Under the pieces are notes generated by a model. That model was not told where the DNA came from and did no database searches. It saw only the letters and a program-made list of their open reading frames with translations. Positions 16,575-25,365 of a stretch of DNA of 64,000 nucleotides are shown in pieces. This DNA is from Bradyrhizobium sp. WSM3983 (lineage in GTDB: Bacteria; Pseudomonadota; Alphaproteobacteria; Rhizobiales; Xanthobacteraceae): assembly GCF_000473045.1 (NCBI RefSeq), contig NZ_AXAY01000011.1, positions 62,001 through 126,000 of the forward strand, written 5' to 3'. The first letter of the stretch is position 1. Each line of letters opens with the position of its first letter. The position numbers and the translations under genes were made by a program.

Positions 16575-16622
16575 ATGAACGGTCTCCTCGCCATTTGCAG
16601 CATTTGCGAGATTACGAGCTAG
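16575..16622 (+). CDS. Candidate 15-residue leader peptide with two Cys codons upstream of cysS
   Basis: The frame encodes MNGLLAICSICEITS and stop. Two Cys codons (TGC at 16596 and 16605) flank Ser-Ile. It lies just after the candidate promoter and 80 bp before the cysteinyl-tRNA synthetase gene. The following DNA can form small hairpins (for example AGCGA/TCGCT near 16621-16631). A Cys-codon leader could couple cysS expression to charged tRNA-Cys. No ribosome-binding site is seen, so initiation would be leaderless. This is an inference from position and codon content. Confidence 0.35.
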   Translation: MNGLLAICSICEITS

Positions 16623-16701
16623 CGATTCGCTGGCTGGAGCCGTCTTTTCTCAACCACATTGAGAGCACTGGACGCCCGGCCAACAGCCGATGGGTATCCA
16701 C

Positions 16702-18099
16702 ATGGACTTGCGCCTCTACGATACGTTGAGCCGGGAAAAGCGCACCTTCGTGCCGCTCGATGCGAAGAATGTCCGCATGTATGTCTGCGGACCGACCGTC
16801 TATGACTTCGCCCATATCGGCAATGCACGGCCGGTGATCGTGTTCGACGTGCTGTTTCGGCTGCTGCGGCACATCTACGGCGAGGCGCATGTCAAATACG
16901 TCCGCAACATCACCGACGTCGACGACAAGATCAACGACCGTGCCGCGCGGGATTTTCCAGGGCTGCCGCTGAACGAGGCGATCCGTGAGGTCACCGAGCA
17001 GACCGGCAAGCAGTTTCACGCCGACGTCGATGCGCTTGGCGCGCTCCGGCCAAGCGTCGAGCCGCGTGCGACCGAGCACATCGGCGAGATGCGCGAGATC
17101 ATCGAACGGCTGGTCAAGGGCGGCTTTGCCTATGCCGCCGAGGACCACGTGCTGTTCTCGCCGCAGGCGATGAACGCGGCGAATTCCGGGCTGCCGCGCT
17201 ATGGCGCGCTGTCGAAGCGGTCGCTTGACGAGATGATCGCCGGCGCCCGTGTCGACGTCGCGCCCTACAAGAAGGATTCGACCGACTTCGTGCTGTGGAA
17301 GCCGTCGAAGCCGGGCGAGCCGTCCTGGCCGTCGCCGGCCGGTATCAAGGCTGAGGGCCGTCCGGGCTGGCACATCGAGTGCTCGGCCATGGCCTGGAAG
17401 CATCTCGGCGAGCAGTTTGACATCCATGGCGGCGGCATCGATCTCGTGTTTCCGCATCACGAGAACGAGGTCGCCCAGACCTGCTGCGCCTTCCACCAGC
17501 AGCGCATGGCGAACTACTGGATGCACAACGGCTTCCTGCAGGTCGAGAGCGAGAAGATGTCGAAGAGCCTCGGCAACTTCATCACCATCCATGAGCTGCT
17601 TAAGGACTGGCCGGGCGAGGTGCTGCGCCTCAACATGCTGAAGACGCACTACACCTCGCCGATCGACTGGACCATGAAGTCGCTGGAGGAGAGCGCCAAG
17701 ACGCTCAACGACTGGTATCGCTTTGCGGCCGACGTCGCGCCGTCAAAGCCGGCAGCGTCCGTGGTCGGCGCTCTGCTCGACGACCTCAACACGCCGCAGG
17801 CGATCGCGGCGCTGCATGGTCTGCGCAATGCGTCTGATGCGGCCGGCCTTTCAGCCTCGCTGCGTCTGCTCGGCTTCCTGTCCGAGAGCGTGGCGCAATG
17901 GGAAGGCCGCAAGCGCCGGGCGAGCGGAGTCGACGCTGGCGAGATCGATCGCCTGATTGCGGAGCGCACCGCTGCGCGCGCGCGAAAAGACTTTAGGGAG
18001 TCCGATCGCATCCGTGATGAGCTCGCCGCCAAAGGCATCGTGATCAAGGACGGCAAGGATGCCGACGGCAAGCCGGTGACGACCTGGGAGCTCGCGTGA
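16702..18099 (+). CDS. cysS: Cysteinyl-tRNA synthetase
   Basis: The enzyme charges tRNA-Cys with cysteine. The class I HIGH-type motif FAHIGNAR, the Zn-binding Cys in YVCGPTVYD and HIECSAM, GGGIDLVFPHHENE and the KMSKSLGNF loop are all present. ATG 16702 (MDLRLYDTL) matches the usual start of the family; an in-frame ATG lies 12 bp upstream at 16690. The stop overlaps the next start by one base, so the following acetyltransferase and citramalate synthase genes form an operon with it. Confidence 0.95.
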   Translation: MDLRLYDTLSREKRTFVPLDAKNVRMYVCGPTVYDFAHIGNARPVIVFDVLFRLLRHIYGEAHVKYVRNITDVDDKINDRAARDFPGLPLNEAIREVTEQTGKQFHADVDALGALRPSVEPRATEHIGEMREIIERLVKGGFAYAAEDHVLFSPQAMNAANSGLPRYGALSKRSLDEMIAGARVDVAPYKKDSTDFVLWKPSKPGEPSWPSPAGIKAEGRPGWHIECSAMAWKHLGEQFDIHGGGIDLVFPHHENEVAQTCCAFHQQRMANYWMHNGFLQVESEKMSKSLGNFITIHELLKDWPGEVLRLNMLKTHYTSPIDWTMKSLEESAKTLNDWYRFAADVAPSKPAASVVGALLDDLNTPQAIAALHGLRNASDAAGLSASLRLLGFLSESVAQWEGRKRRASGVDAGEIDRLIAERTAARARKDFRESDRIRDELAAKGIVIKDGKDADGKPVTTWELA

Positions 18100-18590
18100 T
18101 GGCACAAGCGCATCCCAAGCCTGGTTTGCGGCCATTTTTGCCGGCCGACGTGCCGATGCTGGCCGCGATCTTCGTCGCCAGCATCCAGGAGCTGACCGGC
18201 GACGATTACAGCGAGGCGCAGCAGGAGGCCTGGATAGCGGCGGCCGAGACTGAGGAGTTCGGCAAGCGGCTGGCGGCCGACCTGACGCTGATCGCCACGC
18301 TGGACGGTTCGCCCGTCGGCTTCGCGTCGCTGCGCGGCACCGATCACATCCGCATGCTTTACGTGCATCCGGCCGTAAGCCGGCAGGGCATCGCGACCAT
18401 GCTGGTCGACGCGCTGGAAAAGCTCGCCGGCGGCCGCGGTGCTGCGGCCCTCACGGTCGATGCCAGCGATACCGCCCAGAATTTCTTCGCCAAGCGCGGC
18501 TATGTCGCCATGCAGCGCAACAGCGTCACCATCAATGATGAGTGGCTCGCCAACACCACCATGAAGAAGACGCTCGGAGCGCCGCAATGA
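18099..18590 (+). CDS. GNAT-family N-acetyltransferase
   Basis: A 163-residue GNAT protein. The acetyl-CoA-binding region is IRMLYVHPAVSRQGIATMLVDALE (motif A, Gln/Arg-x-x-Gly-Ile/Ala), followed by LTVDASDTAQNFFAKRGY near the C-terminus. The start ATG overlaps the cysS stop (TGATG), and its own stop overlaps the start of the next gene (ATGA), so translation of all three is coupled. The substrate is unknown. Confidence 0.88.
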   Translation: MAQAHPKPGLRPFLPADVPMLAAIFVASIQELTGDDYSEAQQEAWIAAAETEEFGKRLAADLTLIATLDGSPVGFASLRGTDHIRMLYVHPAVSRQGIATMLVDALEKLAGGRGAAALTVDASDTAQNFFAKRGYVAMQRNSVTINDEWLANTTMKKTLGAPQ

Positions 18591-20185
18591 GCAAGGAGCA
18601 CCTTTATCTGTTCGACACCACGCTGCGCGACGGCGCGCAGACCAACGGCGTCGATTTCACGCTGACCGACAAGCGGGTCATCGCGGCGATGCTTGACGAT
18701 CTCGGCATCGACTATGTCGAGGGCGGCTATCCCGGCGCCAATCCGCTCGACACCGAATTTTTCGGCAGCAAGCCGAAGCTCAACCATGCGCGCTTCACCG
18801 CCTTCGGCATGACGCGGCGGGCAGGGCGCTCGGTCTCCAACGATCCCGGCGTCGCCGGGCTGCTGGAAGCGAAGGCCGATGCGATCTGCTTCGTGGCGAA
18901 GTCATCCGCGTATCAGGTGCGCGTCGCGCTGGAGACGACGAAAGAGGAAAACCTCGCCTCGATCCGCGACAGCGTCGCGGCCGCAAAGGCCGCCGGCCGC
19001 GAGGTGATGCTCGACTGCGAACATTTTTTCGACGGCTACAAGGAAGACGCGAGCTTCGCGCTCGCCTGCGCCAAGGCCGCCTATGAGGCCGGTGCACGCT
19101 GGATTGTGCTGTGCGACACCAATGGCGGCACCATGCCGAACGAGGTCGAGGCCATCGTCACCGAGGTGACAGAGCACATCCCCGGCGATCATGTCGGCAT
19201 CCACGCTCATAACGATACCGAGCAGGCGGTGGCGAATTCGCTGGCCGCGGTTCGCGCCGGTGCGCGGCAGATCCAGGGCACGCTGAACGGACTCGGCGAG
19301 CGCTGCGGCAACGCCAACCTCTGCTCGCTGATCCCGACGCTGAAATTGAAGAAGGAATTTTCGGACGCTTTCGATATCAGCGTCACGCCGGAGAAGCTCG
19401 CGACCCTCGTCAAAGTCTCGCGCACGCTCGACGACATGCTTAACCGCGTGCCGAACCGCCATGCCGCCTATGTCGGCGAGAGCGCCTTCGTCACCAAGAC
19501 CGGCATTCATGCCTCCGCCGTGATGAAGGATCCGCAGACCTACGAGCATGTGTTGCCGGAAACGGTCGGCAATCATCGCAAGGTGCTGGTGTCCGACCAG
19601 GCCGGCCGCTCCAACGTCATGGCCGAGCTCGACCGCGCCGGCATCGCCTACGAGAAAAGCGATCCGAAGCTGACGCGGCTGGTCGAGGAATTGAAGCAGC
19701 GGGAGGCTGCGGGCTACGCCTATGAATCCGCCAACGCCTCGTTCGATCTGCTGGCGCGCCGGACGCTCGGCAAGGTGCCGCATTATTTCGAGGTCGAACA
19801 GTTCGACGTCAATGTCGAGCAGCGCTACAATTCGCACGGCGAGCGCGTCACTGTCGCGCTTGCTGTCGTGAAGGTCGACGTCGCCGGCGAGCATCTGATC
19901 TCGGCAGCCGAAGGCAACGGTCCCGTCAACGCGCTCGACGTCGCGCTGCGCAAGGACCTCGGCAAGTATCAGAAGTACATCGAGGGCCTGACGCTGATCG
20001 ACTACCGCGTGCGCATCCTCAATGGCGGCACCGGCGCGGTCACGCGCGTGCTGATCGAGAGCGAGGACGAGAATGGCGATCGCTGGACCACGGTCGGCGT
20101 GTCCCCGAACATCATCGACGCCTCGTTCCAGGCGCTGATGGATTCGGTGATCTACAAGCTCGTGAAGTCGGGCGCGCCGGCGTAG
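18587..20185 (+). CDS. cimA: Citramalate synthase
   Basis: A 532-residue enzyme of the LeuA/HMG-CoA-lyase-like family. The N-terminal TIM barrel has the metal-binding FDTTLRDGAQTNGVDF and GIHAHNDTEQAVANSL with the NGLGERCGNANL motif. The C-terminal part is the LeuA-type regulatory dimer domain (VDVAGEHLISAAEGNGPV). This layout and length (about 530) match TIGR00977, (R)-citramalate synthase, which condenses pyruvate and acetyl-CoA in the threonine-independent route to isoleucine. 2-Isopropylmalate synthase is a less likely alternative. Confidence 0.9.
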   Translation: MSKEHLYLFDTTLRDGAQTNGVDFTLTDKRVIAAMLDDLGIDYVEGGYPGANPLDTEFFGSKPKLNHARFTAFGMTRRAGRSVSNDPGVAGLLEAKADAICFVAKSSAYQVRVALETTKEENLASIRDSVAAAKAAGREVMLDCEHFFDGYKEDASFALACAKAAYEAGARWIVLCDTNGGTMPNEVEAIVTEVTEHIPGDHVGIHAHNDTEQAVANSLAAVRAGARQIQGTLNGLGERCGNANLCSLIPTLKLKKEFSDAFDISVTPEKLATLVKVSRTLDDMLNRVPNRHAAYVGESAFVTKTGIHASAVMKDPQTYEHVLPETVGNHRKVLVSDQAGRSNVMAELDRAGIAYEKSDPKLTRLVEELKQREAAGYAYESANASFDLLARRTLGKVPHYFEVEQFDVNVEQRYNSHGERVTVALAVVKVDVAGEHLISAAEGNGPVNALDVALRKDLGKYQKYIEGLTLIDYRVRILNGGTGAVTRVLIESEDENGDRWTTVGVSPNIIDASFQALMDSVIYKLVKSGAPA

Positions 20186-20220
20186 GGGGCGCAGTCGCGA
20201 GGCGAGTGGGCAAGCCAGAC

Positions 20221-20323
20221 CCTCACCCTGAGGAGCGCGCTCTTGGCGCGCGTCTCGAAGGGCGAGGCCACCAGCCGGGCCTTCATCCTTCGAGACGCGC
20301 GTTCCGCGCTCCTCAGGATGAGG
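20221..20323. repeat. Bradyrhizobium-type palindromic intergenic repeat
   Basis: The left arm (CCTCACCCTGAGGAGCGCGC onward, 20221-20262) is repeated in inverted form at 20285-20323 (GAGACGCGCGTTCCGCGCTC, then CTCAGGATGAGG). Such elements with TCTCGAAGGATGAAGG-type cores are dispersed in bradyrhizobial genomes. Confidence 0.75.
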
Positions 20324-20348
20324 AGTTGGCGATGCGAAGGGGACTCCA

Positions 20349-20726
20349 ATGATCGACCACATCTCCGTCGGCGTCAGCGATCTCGAACGCGCCGCTAAAT
20401 TCTACGAGGCCACGCTCGCCGCCCTCGGGCTCACGCGCCTCATCACACGGCCGCGCACGGTCGGCTTCGGCAGGGCCTATCCCGAATTCTGGATCAATCT
20501 GCGTGAGGCGATGCCGCATGTGCCGCCGGAGAGCGGCGTACACATCTGCCTGCGGGCGAAGACGACAGGCGAGGTCGATGCGTTTCACGCCGCCGCGCTT
20601 GCGAGCGGCGGCGCATCCGATGGCGCGCCGGGCATCCGCCCACACGATCGCGTGCGTTACTACGCAGCCTTCGTCGTCGATCCCGATGGTAACCGGATCG
20701 AGGCGGTGACGTTTCCGCAGGAGTGA
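20349..20726 (+). CDS. VOC/glyoxalase-family protein
   Basis: A 125-residue single-domain protein with the vicinal-oxygen-chelate pattern: IDHISVGVSDLERAAKFYE at the N-terminus (metal-binding His), GVHICLRA in the middle and AFVVDPDGNRIEAV at the C-terminus (Glu ligand). GAAGGGG lies before ATG 20349. It could be a lyase, dioxygenase-like or resistance protein; the substrate cannot be inferred. It is convergent with the LOG-family gene, and the two stop codons are adjacent. Confidence 0.88.
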   Translation: MIDHISVGVSDLERAAKFYEATLAALGLTRLITRPRTVGFGRAYPEFWINLREAMPHVPPESGVHICLRAKTTGEVDAFHAAALASGGASDGAPGIRPHDRVRYYAAFVVDPDGNRIEAVTFPQE

Positions 20727-21332
20727 TTACAGCTTGCGCGCGACGTCCGGGGCGAGCTGCTTTTCCGCCTCGGCGATCTGGGCCACGGCCGATTTCAGCT
20801 TCGGCAAGATGTCCTCGACGCGATCGGCCTTGAGGATATCGATCGAAAGGCCGGCGCGGATGAACTCGGTCTGGCGCATATGCGACAGCAGCGAGAACAG
20901 CGGCTCCCAGAAATTGTCGATGTTGGCGAGCAGCACGGGCTTGGCGTGACGGCCGAGCTGCTTCCAGGTCAATTGCTCGACCAGCTCCTCCAGCGTGCCG
21001 ACGCCGCCCGGCAGCGCCACGAAGGCGTCGGAGCGCTCGAACATCAGCCGCTTGCGCTCGTGCATGTCGGGGGTGACGATCATTTCCTGCACGCGGGTCA
21101 GCGCATTCTCGCGCTTCCGGAGGAATTCAGGAATGATGCCGGTGACGGTGCCGCCGTGATCGAGCACGGAGGTCGCGACCGAACCCATCAGGCCAAGCGA
21201 GCCGCCGCCATAGACCAGGCGGATGTTGTTTTCGGCGAGCGCCTTGCCGAATGCCTTGGCGCCTTCGGTGAAGTGGGGATTGGTTCCGGGACCGGAGCCG
21301 CAATAGACACAGACAGTTTTGATCGTGCTCAT
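20727..21332 (-). CDS. LOG-family (TIGR00730) Rossmann-fold protein
   Basis: A 201-residue protein with the LOG signature: VYCGSGPGTNPHF, YGGGSLGLMGSVA, and the catalytic PGGVGTLEELVEQLTWKQLG. LOG proteins are cytokinin riboside 5'-monophosphate phosphoribohydrolases or related nucleotide hydrolases. In plant-associated bacteria they may release cytokinin or recycle damaged nucleotides. ATG 21332 (MSTIKTVCVY) is used; ATG 21341 is also possible. Confidence 0.9.
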   Translation of the reverse strand: MSTIKTVCVYCGSGPGTNPHFTEGAKAFGKALAENNIRLVYGGGSLGLMGSVATSVLDHGGTVTGIIPEFLRKRENALTRVQEMIVTPDMHERKRLMFERSDAFVALPGGVGTLEELVEQLTWKQLGRHAKPVLLANIDNFWEPLFSLLSHMRQTEFIRAGLSIDILKADRVEDILPKLKSAVAQIAEAEKQLAPDVARKL

Positions 21333-21532
21333 TGGCACCATGATGCATTGCAGCGAAGGGGCGTCAAGCCCAATCGGTGATTCGGACCACCCGGAAATCT
21401 ACCGGTAAATGGCGACAAACAATCGAAGATTCGCCACCTAGCGGGGTGCGCTCGCCCCTGGAAGCTTCTATATGACGAGCGAAAACAGTTAATCGCACCG
21501 CGCCCGCATCCGGCGGGCCTTCAGGTTTCTTG

Positions 21533-23488
21533 ATGAGCCCACCTTATTCGCCAGACGTTCCCGACGTGCCAGAGCCTGCGGCTGGACCGCTGGAGCGGGC
21601 TACCCTGATGGGCACACTGGCGCATCTGTGGCCCTATATCTGGCCGGGCGACCGCTTCGACCTGAAGATGCGCGTGGTCTGGTCGATGGTGCTGCTGCTC
21701 GCCGCCAAGCTGATTACGTTGATGGTGCCGTTCAGCTTCAAATGGGCAACCGACGCGCTCACGGGAGCCAACACCGCGCCGGTGCAGGCCGACAACTGGC
21801 ACCTCTGGGTGGTCGCTTCGCCCTTGCTCTTGACCGCGAGCTACGGCGTCATGCGCATCGTGATGGCGATGCTGACGCAATGGCGCGACGGCATCTTTGC
21901 GCGTGTCGCCATGCACGCGGTGCGCAAGCTTGCCACCATCACCTTCGTCCACATGCACGAGCTGTCATTGCGCTTTCATCTCGAGCGCAAGACCGGCGGC
22001 CTGACGCGGGTGCTCGAGCGCGGCCGCGAGGGCATCGAGGTCATCGTGCGCATGGTGATCCTGCAGCTGATCCCGACCATCGTCGAGGTCTCGCTGCTGA
22101 TGGCCGTGCTGCTCTGGCAGTTCGACTGGCGCTACGTGGCGGCGACGCTGATCACGGTCACGCTCTACATGTACTACACCTACATCGCGACCGAATGGCG
22201 GATCGGCATCCGCCGCAAAATGAACGATTCCGACACCGAGGCGAACACCAAGGCGATCGACTCGCTGCTCAACTACGAGACAGTCAAATATTTCAGCGCC
22301 GAGGCCCGCGAGGCGCAGCGCTACGACAAATCGGTCGCGCGCTACGAGGAGGCGAGCGTTCACACCTATACCTCGCTCGCCGTGCTCAACACCGGGCAGG
22401 CCGTGATCTTCACGCTGGGCCTGACCGCGACCATGCTGATGTGCGCGATCGGTGTGCGCAACGGCACCAATACGGTCGGCGATTTCGTGCTGGTCAACGC
22501 GATGATGATCCAGGTCTACCAGCCCCTGAACTTCATGGGCATGGTCTATCGCGAGATCAAGCAGGCAATCATCGACATCGAGAAGATGTTCGGCGTGATT
22601 GGCCGCGAGGCCGAGATCAAGGATGAGCCCGGCGCGCAGCCGCTGGCCGTCTCTGCCGGCACCGTGCGGTTCGAGGACGTGCGCTTTGCCTATGAGCCGA
22701 CGCGGCCGATCCTCAAAGGCATCAGCTTCGAGGTGCCCGCGGGCAAGACGGTCGCGATCGTTGGCCCGTCCGGCGCCGGCAAGTCGACCATTTCGCGGCT
22801 GCTGTTCCGCCTTTACGACATCTCCGGCGGAAAAATCCTGATCGACGGCCAGGACATCCGCGAGGTCACGCAGGCGAGCTTGCGCGCCTCGATCGGCATG
22901 GTGCCGCAGGATACGGTGCTGTTCAACGACACCATCCGCTACAACATCCGCTACGGCCGCTGGGACGCTGGCGATGACGAGGTCGAGGAGGCGGCGCGCC
23001 TCGCACAGATCGACCATTTCATCCGCATGTCGCCCAAGGGCTACGAGACCCAGGTCGGCGAGCGCGGCCTGAAACTGTCGGGTGGCGAGAAGCAGCGCGT
23101 CGCAATCGCGCGTACCGTGTTGAAGGCGCCGCCGATCCTGGTGCTGGACGAGGCGACCTCGGCGCTCGACACCCACACCGAGCACGAGATCCAGGGCGCG
23201 CTCGACCGCGTAGCGAAGAACCGCACCTCGCTCGTGATCGCCCACCGGCTCTCGACCATCGTCGGCGCCGACGAGATCATCGTGCTGGACCAGGGCCGGA
23301 TCGCAGAGCGCGGTACCCATGCCACCCTGCTTGCACAGGGCGGTCTCTATGCCAGCATGTGGAACAGGCAGCGTGAAGCCGAGGCCGCACGCGAGAAACT
23401 GGCCCGGATGGCCGACAGCAGCGAGGCGCCCAACCGGGAGCCGCCCCCGGTCGAGGACGCCCTCACAGCGCAAGCGGCCGCGGAGTGA
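21533..23488 (+). CDS. ABC transporter, Atm1/HMT1-type permease-ATPase
   Basis: A 651-residue half-transporter with six membrane helices in the first 380 residues and a C-terminal ATPase: Walker A GPSGAGKST near residue 411, signature LSGGEKQRVAIAR, Walker B ILVLDEATSALD and the His switch VIAHRLSTI. The transmembrane loop with LNYETVKYFSAEAREAQRYD is characteristic of the Atm1 group, which exports glutathione-linked metal or sulfur species from the cytoplasm. ATG 21533 follows an in-frame TTG at 21530. A short Pro-rich N-terminal tail precedes the first helix. Confidence 0.92.
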   Translation: MSPPYSPDVPDVPEPAAGPLERATLMGTLAHLWPYIWPGDRFDLKMRVVWSMVLLLAAKLITLMVPFSFKWATDALTGANTAPVQADNWHLWVVASPLLLTASYGVMRIVMAMLTQWRDGIFARVAMHAVRKLATITFVHMHELSLRFHLERKTGGLTRVLERGREGIEVIVRMVILQLIPTIVEVSLLMAVLLWQFDWRYVAATLITVTLYMYYTYIATEWRIGIRRKMNDSDTEANTKAIDSLLNYETVKYFSAEAREAQRYDKSVARYEEASVHTYTSLAVLNTGQAVIFTLGLTATMLMCAIGVRNGTNTVGDFVLVNAMMIQVYQPLNFMGMVYREIKQAIIDIEKMFGVIGREAEIKDEPGAQPLAVSAGTVRFEDVRFAYEPTRPILKGISFEVPAGKTVAIVGPSGAGKSTISRLLFRLYDISGGKILIDGQDIREVTQASLRASIGMVPQDTVLFNDTIRYNIRYGRWDAGDDEVEEAARLAQIDHFIRMSPKGYETQVGERGLKLSGGEKQRVAIARTVLKAPPILVLDEATSALDTHTEHEIQGALDRVAKNRTSLVIAHRLSTIVGADEIIVLDQGRIAERGTHATLLAQGGLYASMWNRQREAEAAREKLARMADSSEAPNREPPPVEDALTAQAAAE

Positions 23489-23572
23489 GCTTGTCTCGGG
23501 TCCCAACTCTGGCCTAAACAACTCCGGTGCGCGAGACGACCCGCGCCATCAACCCCTGAGCGGCAGATAGCG

Positions 23573-24271
23573 ATGTCCATTCTCGATTCGATCCAGCGTC
23601 AGATCCCGCCGATCCACAAGGAGGGCTATCCCTTCATTGGCGGCTTTGCGCTGGCAAGCCTCGTCCTGTTCTGGCTGTGGTCGCCGCTCGGGTGGATCGG
23701 CACCATTATCACGGTGTGGTGCGCGCTGTTCTTCCGCGATCCCGTGCGCGTGACGCCGGTGCGCGACGGGCTCGTGGTGTCGCCCGCCGACGGCCGCGTC
23801 TCGATGATCACCATGGCGCTGCCGCCGGCCGAGCTCGGGCTCGGCGACCGGCCGCTGCCGCGTATTTCGGTGTTCATGAGCGTGTTCAATTGCCATGTGA
23901 ACCGGAGCCCGATCGCGGGCAGGGTCGATCGCATTGCCTATCGGCCCGGCTTGTTCATCAATGCCGAGCTCGACAAGGCGAGCGAGGACAATGAGCGCAA
24001 TTCGCTGGTGATCTCGACTCCGCAGGGGCGCATCGGCGTGATCCAGATCGCGGGCCTCGTGGCCAAGCGCATCGTCTGCTTCGTCAAGGAAGGGCAGGCG
24101 GTCGGCGCCGGTGAACGATTTGGCCTGATCCGGTTCGGCTCGCGGCTCGACGTTTATCTGCCTGTTGGGACCAAGGCGCTGGTTTCGGAAGGGCAGACCG
24201 CGATCGCCGGCGAGACCATCCTGGCCGACCTCACGGGAGACGATCCCAGCCGCACCTATCGCGCCAATTAA
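23573..24271 (+). CDS. psd: Phosphatidylserine decarboxylase (PSD-A type)
   Basis: A 232-residue proenzyme that converts phosphatidylserine to phosphatidylethanolamine at the membrane. The self-cleavage site is the Gly-Ser of RFGSRLDVYLP, where Ser becomes the pyruvoyl group. VNRSPIAGRVD and VFMSVFNCHVN are also conserved. The N-terminus has hydrophobic segments (about residues 25-55). Length is typical of the short Rhizobiales-type enzyme. The phosphatidylserine synthase gene follows 87 bp downstream, as in other rhizobia. Confidence 0.93.
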   Translation: MSILDSIQRQIPPIHKEGYPFIGGFALASLVLFWLWSPLGWIGTIITVWCALFFRDPVRVTPVRDGLVVSPADGRVSMITMALPPAELGLGDRPLPRISVFMSVFNCHVNRSPIAGRVDRIAYRPGLFINAELDKASEDNERNSLVISTPQGRIGVIQIAGLVAKRIVCFVKEGQAVGAGERFGLIRFGSRLDVYLPVGTKALVSEGQTAIAGETILADLTGDDPSRTYRAN

Positions 24272-24358
24272 CCAAGAAGCCGGTGTCGGGGGTCTTCCGC
24301 CGCAATGGCGGAAGGGAACACGGCTTGCTATATCTCGCCAACAGGTGAGGACGCGCCA

Positions 24359-25243
24359 ATGACGCCCTACGACTACAGAGATCCCGATATTCGCCGCCGG
24401 CGGTTCCGCCCGATCCCGGTGCGAATGCTGGTGCCCAACGTCATCACGCTGCTGGCGATCTGCGCCGGCCTGACCTCGATCCGGCTGTCGATCGAGGGGC
24501 GGATGTCGCTCGCCGTCTACGCCATCGTGTTCGCGGCTGCGCTCGACGGCATCGACGGCCGCGTCGCGCGCCTGATCAAGGGCCAGTCCAAGTTCGGCGC
24601 CGAGCTCGACAGCCTCGCCGACTTCGTCAATTTCGGCGTGGCCCCCGGCCTGATGCTGTACTTCTGGCAGCTGCACGAGCTCGGCAATGCCGGCTGGATC
24701 GCCGCGATGGTGTTCGCGATCTCCGGCGGCTTGCGGCTCGCGCGCTTCAACGCCACCATGGACGATCCGAACAAGCCGGCTTTCGCGGCCAATTTCTTCA
24801 CCGGCGTGCCGGCGCCGGCCGGCGCCATCACCGTGCTGCTGCCGATCTACGTCGCCTTCCTCGAGCTTGGCCGCGCGCCCGCGGCGGTGACGGCGGCCTA
24901 TACGCTGCTGATCGCCTTCCTGATGGTCTCGCGGCTGCCGGTGTTCTCCGGCAAGACCAAGCGGATGCGCGTGCCGCCCGAGCTCGTGCTGCCGGCGTTC
25001 GTCGCGGTGATCGTCTTCATCGCGATCCTGATCGCCTATCCCTGGCACGTGCTCTCGATCGGCACGGTGCTCTATCTGCTCGGCCTGCCGCTCGGCTACA
25101 AATCCTACCGCGATCAGGCCCGCGCAACGGAAGCGACAGTGCCTGCAGGCGGCGAGGTGCCGTCGCCGCCGTCTGCACCGACGTTGGCAAACCTGTCCGA
25201 GCCGCCGCACGATGACGACGACCGGCCCGGACGGCTGCACTGA
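24359..25243 (+). CDS. pssA: CDP-diacylglycerol-serine O-phosphatidyltransferase
   Basis: A 294-residue membrane enzyme that makes phosphatidylserine. The CDP-alcohol phosphotransferase motif is intact: DGIDGRVARLIKGQSKFGAE followed by LDSLADFVNFG (DG-x2-AR-x8-G-x3-D-x3-D). About eight membrane helices are predicted. ATG 24359 follows GGTGAGG. It probably forms an operon with psd. The tail after residue 260 is low-complexity and Pro/Ala-rich. Confidence 0.93.
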   Translation: MTPYDYRDPDIRRRRFRPIPVRMLVPNVITLLAICAGLTSIRLSIEGRMSLAVYAIVFAAALDGIDGRVARLIKGQSKFGAELDSLADFVNFGVAPGLMLYFWQLHELGNAGWIAAMVFAISGGLRLARFNATMDDPNKPAFAANFFTGVPAPAGAITVLLPIYVAFLELGRAPAAVTAAYTLLIAFLMVSRLPVFSGKTKRMRVPPELVLPAFVAVIVFIAILIAYPWHVLSIGTVLYLLGLPLGYKSYRDQARATEATVPAGGEVPSPPSAPTLANLSEPPHDDDDRPGRLH

Positions 25244-25365
25244 GCGAGCGCACGCGGATAGCTGCCATGAGAGCGCCTGAGTTGGGTTGAGGCCCGATCT
25301 CGGCTATATCGCCCTGTGCCGGCGGTACCGCGCCAACAGCGGCCGCCAATCTGGGAGAGAACGCC

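Noticed and set aside
21965..25240. Long minus-strand frames opposite the ABC exporter and phospholipid genes
   Set aside because: They show high-GC codon shadowing only; the plus-strand genes have intact catalytic motifs.
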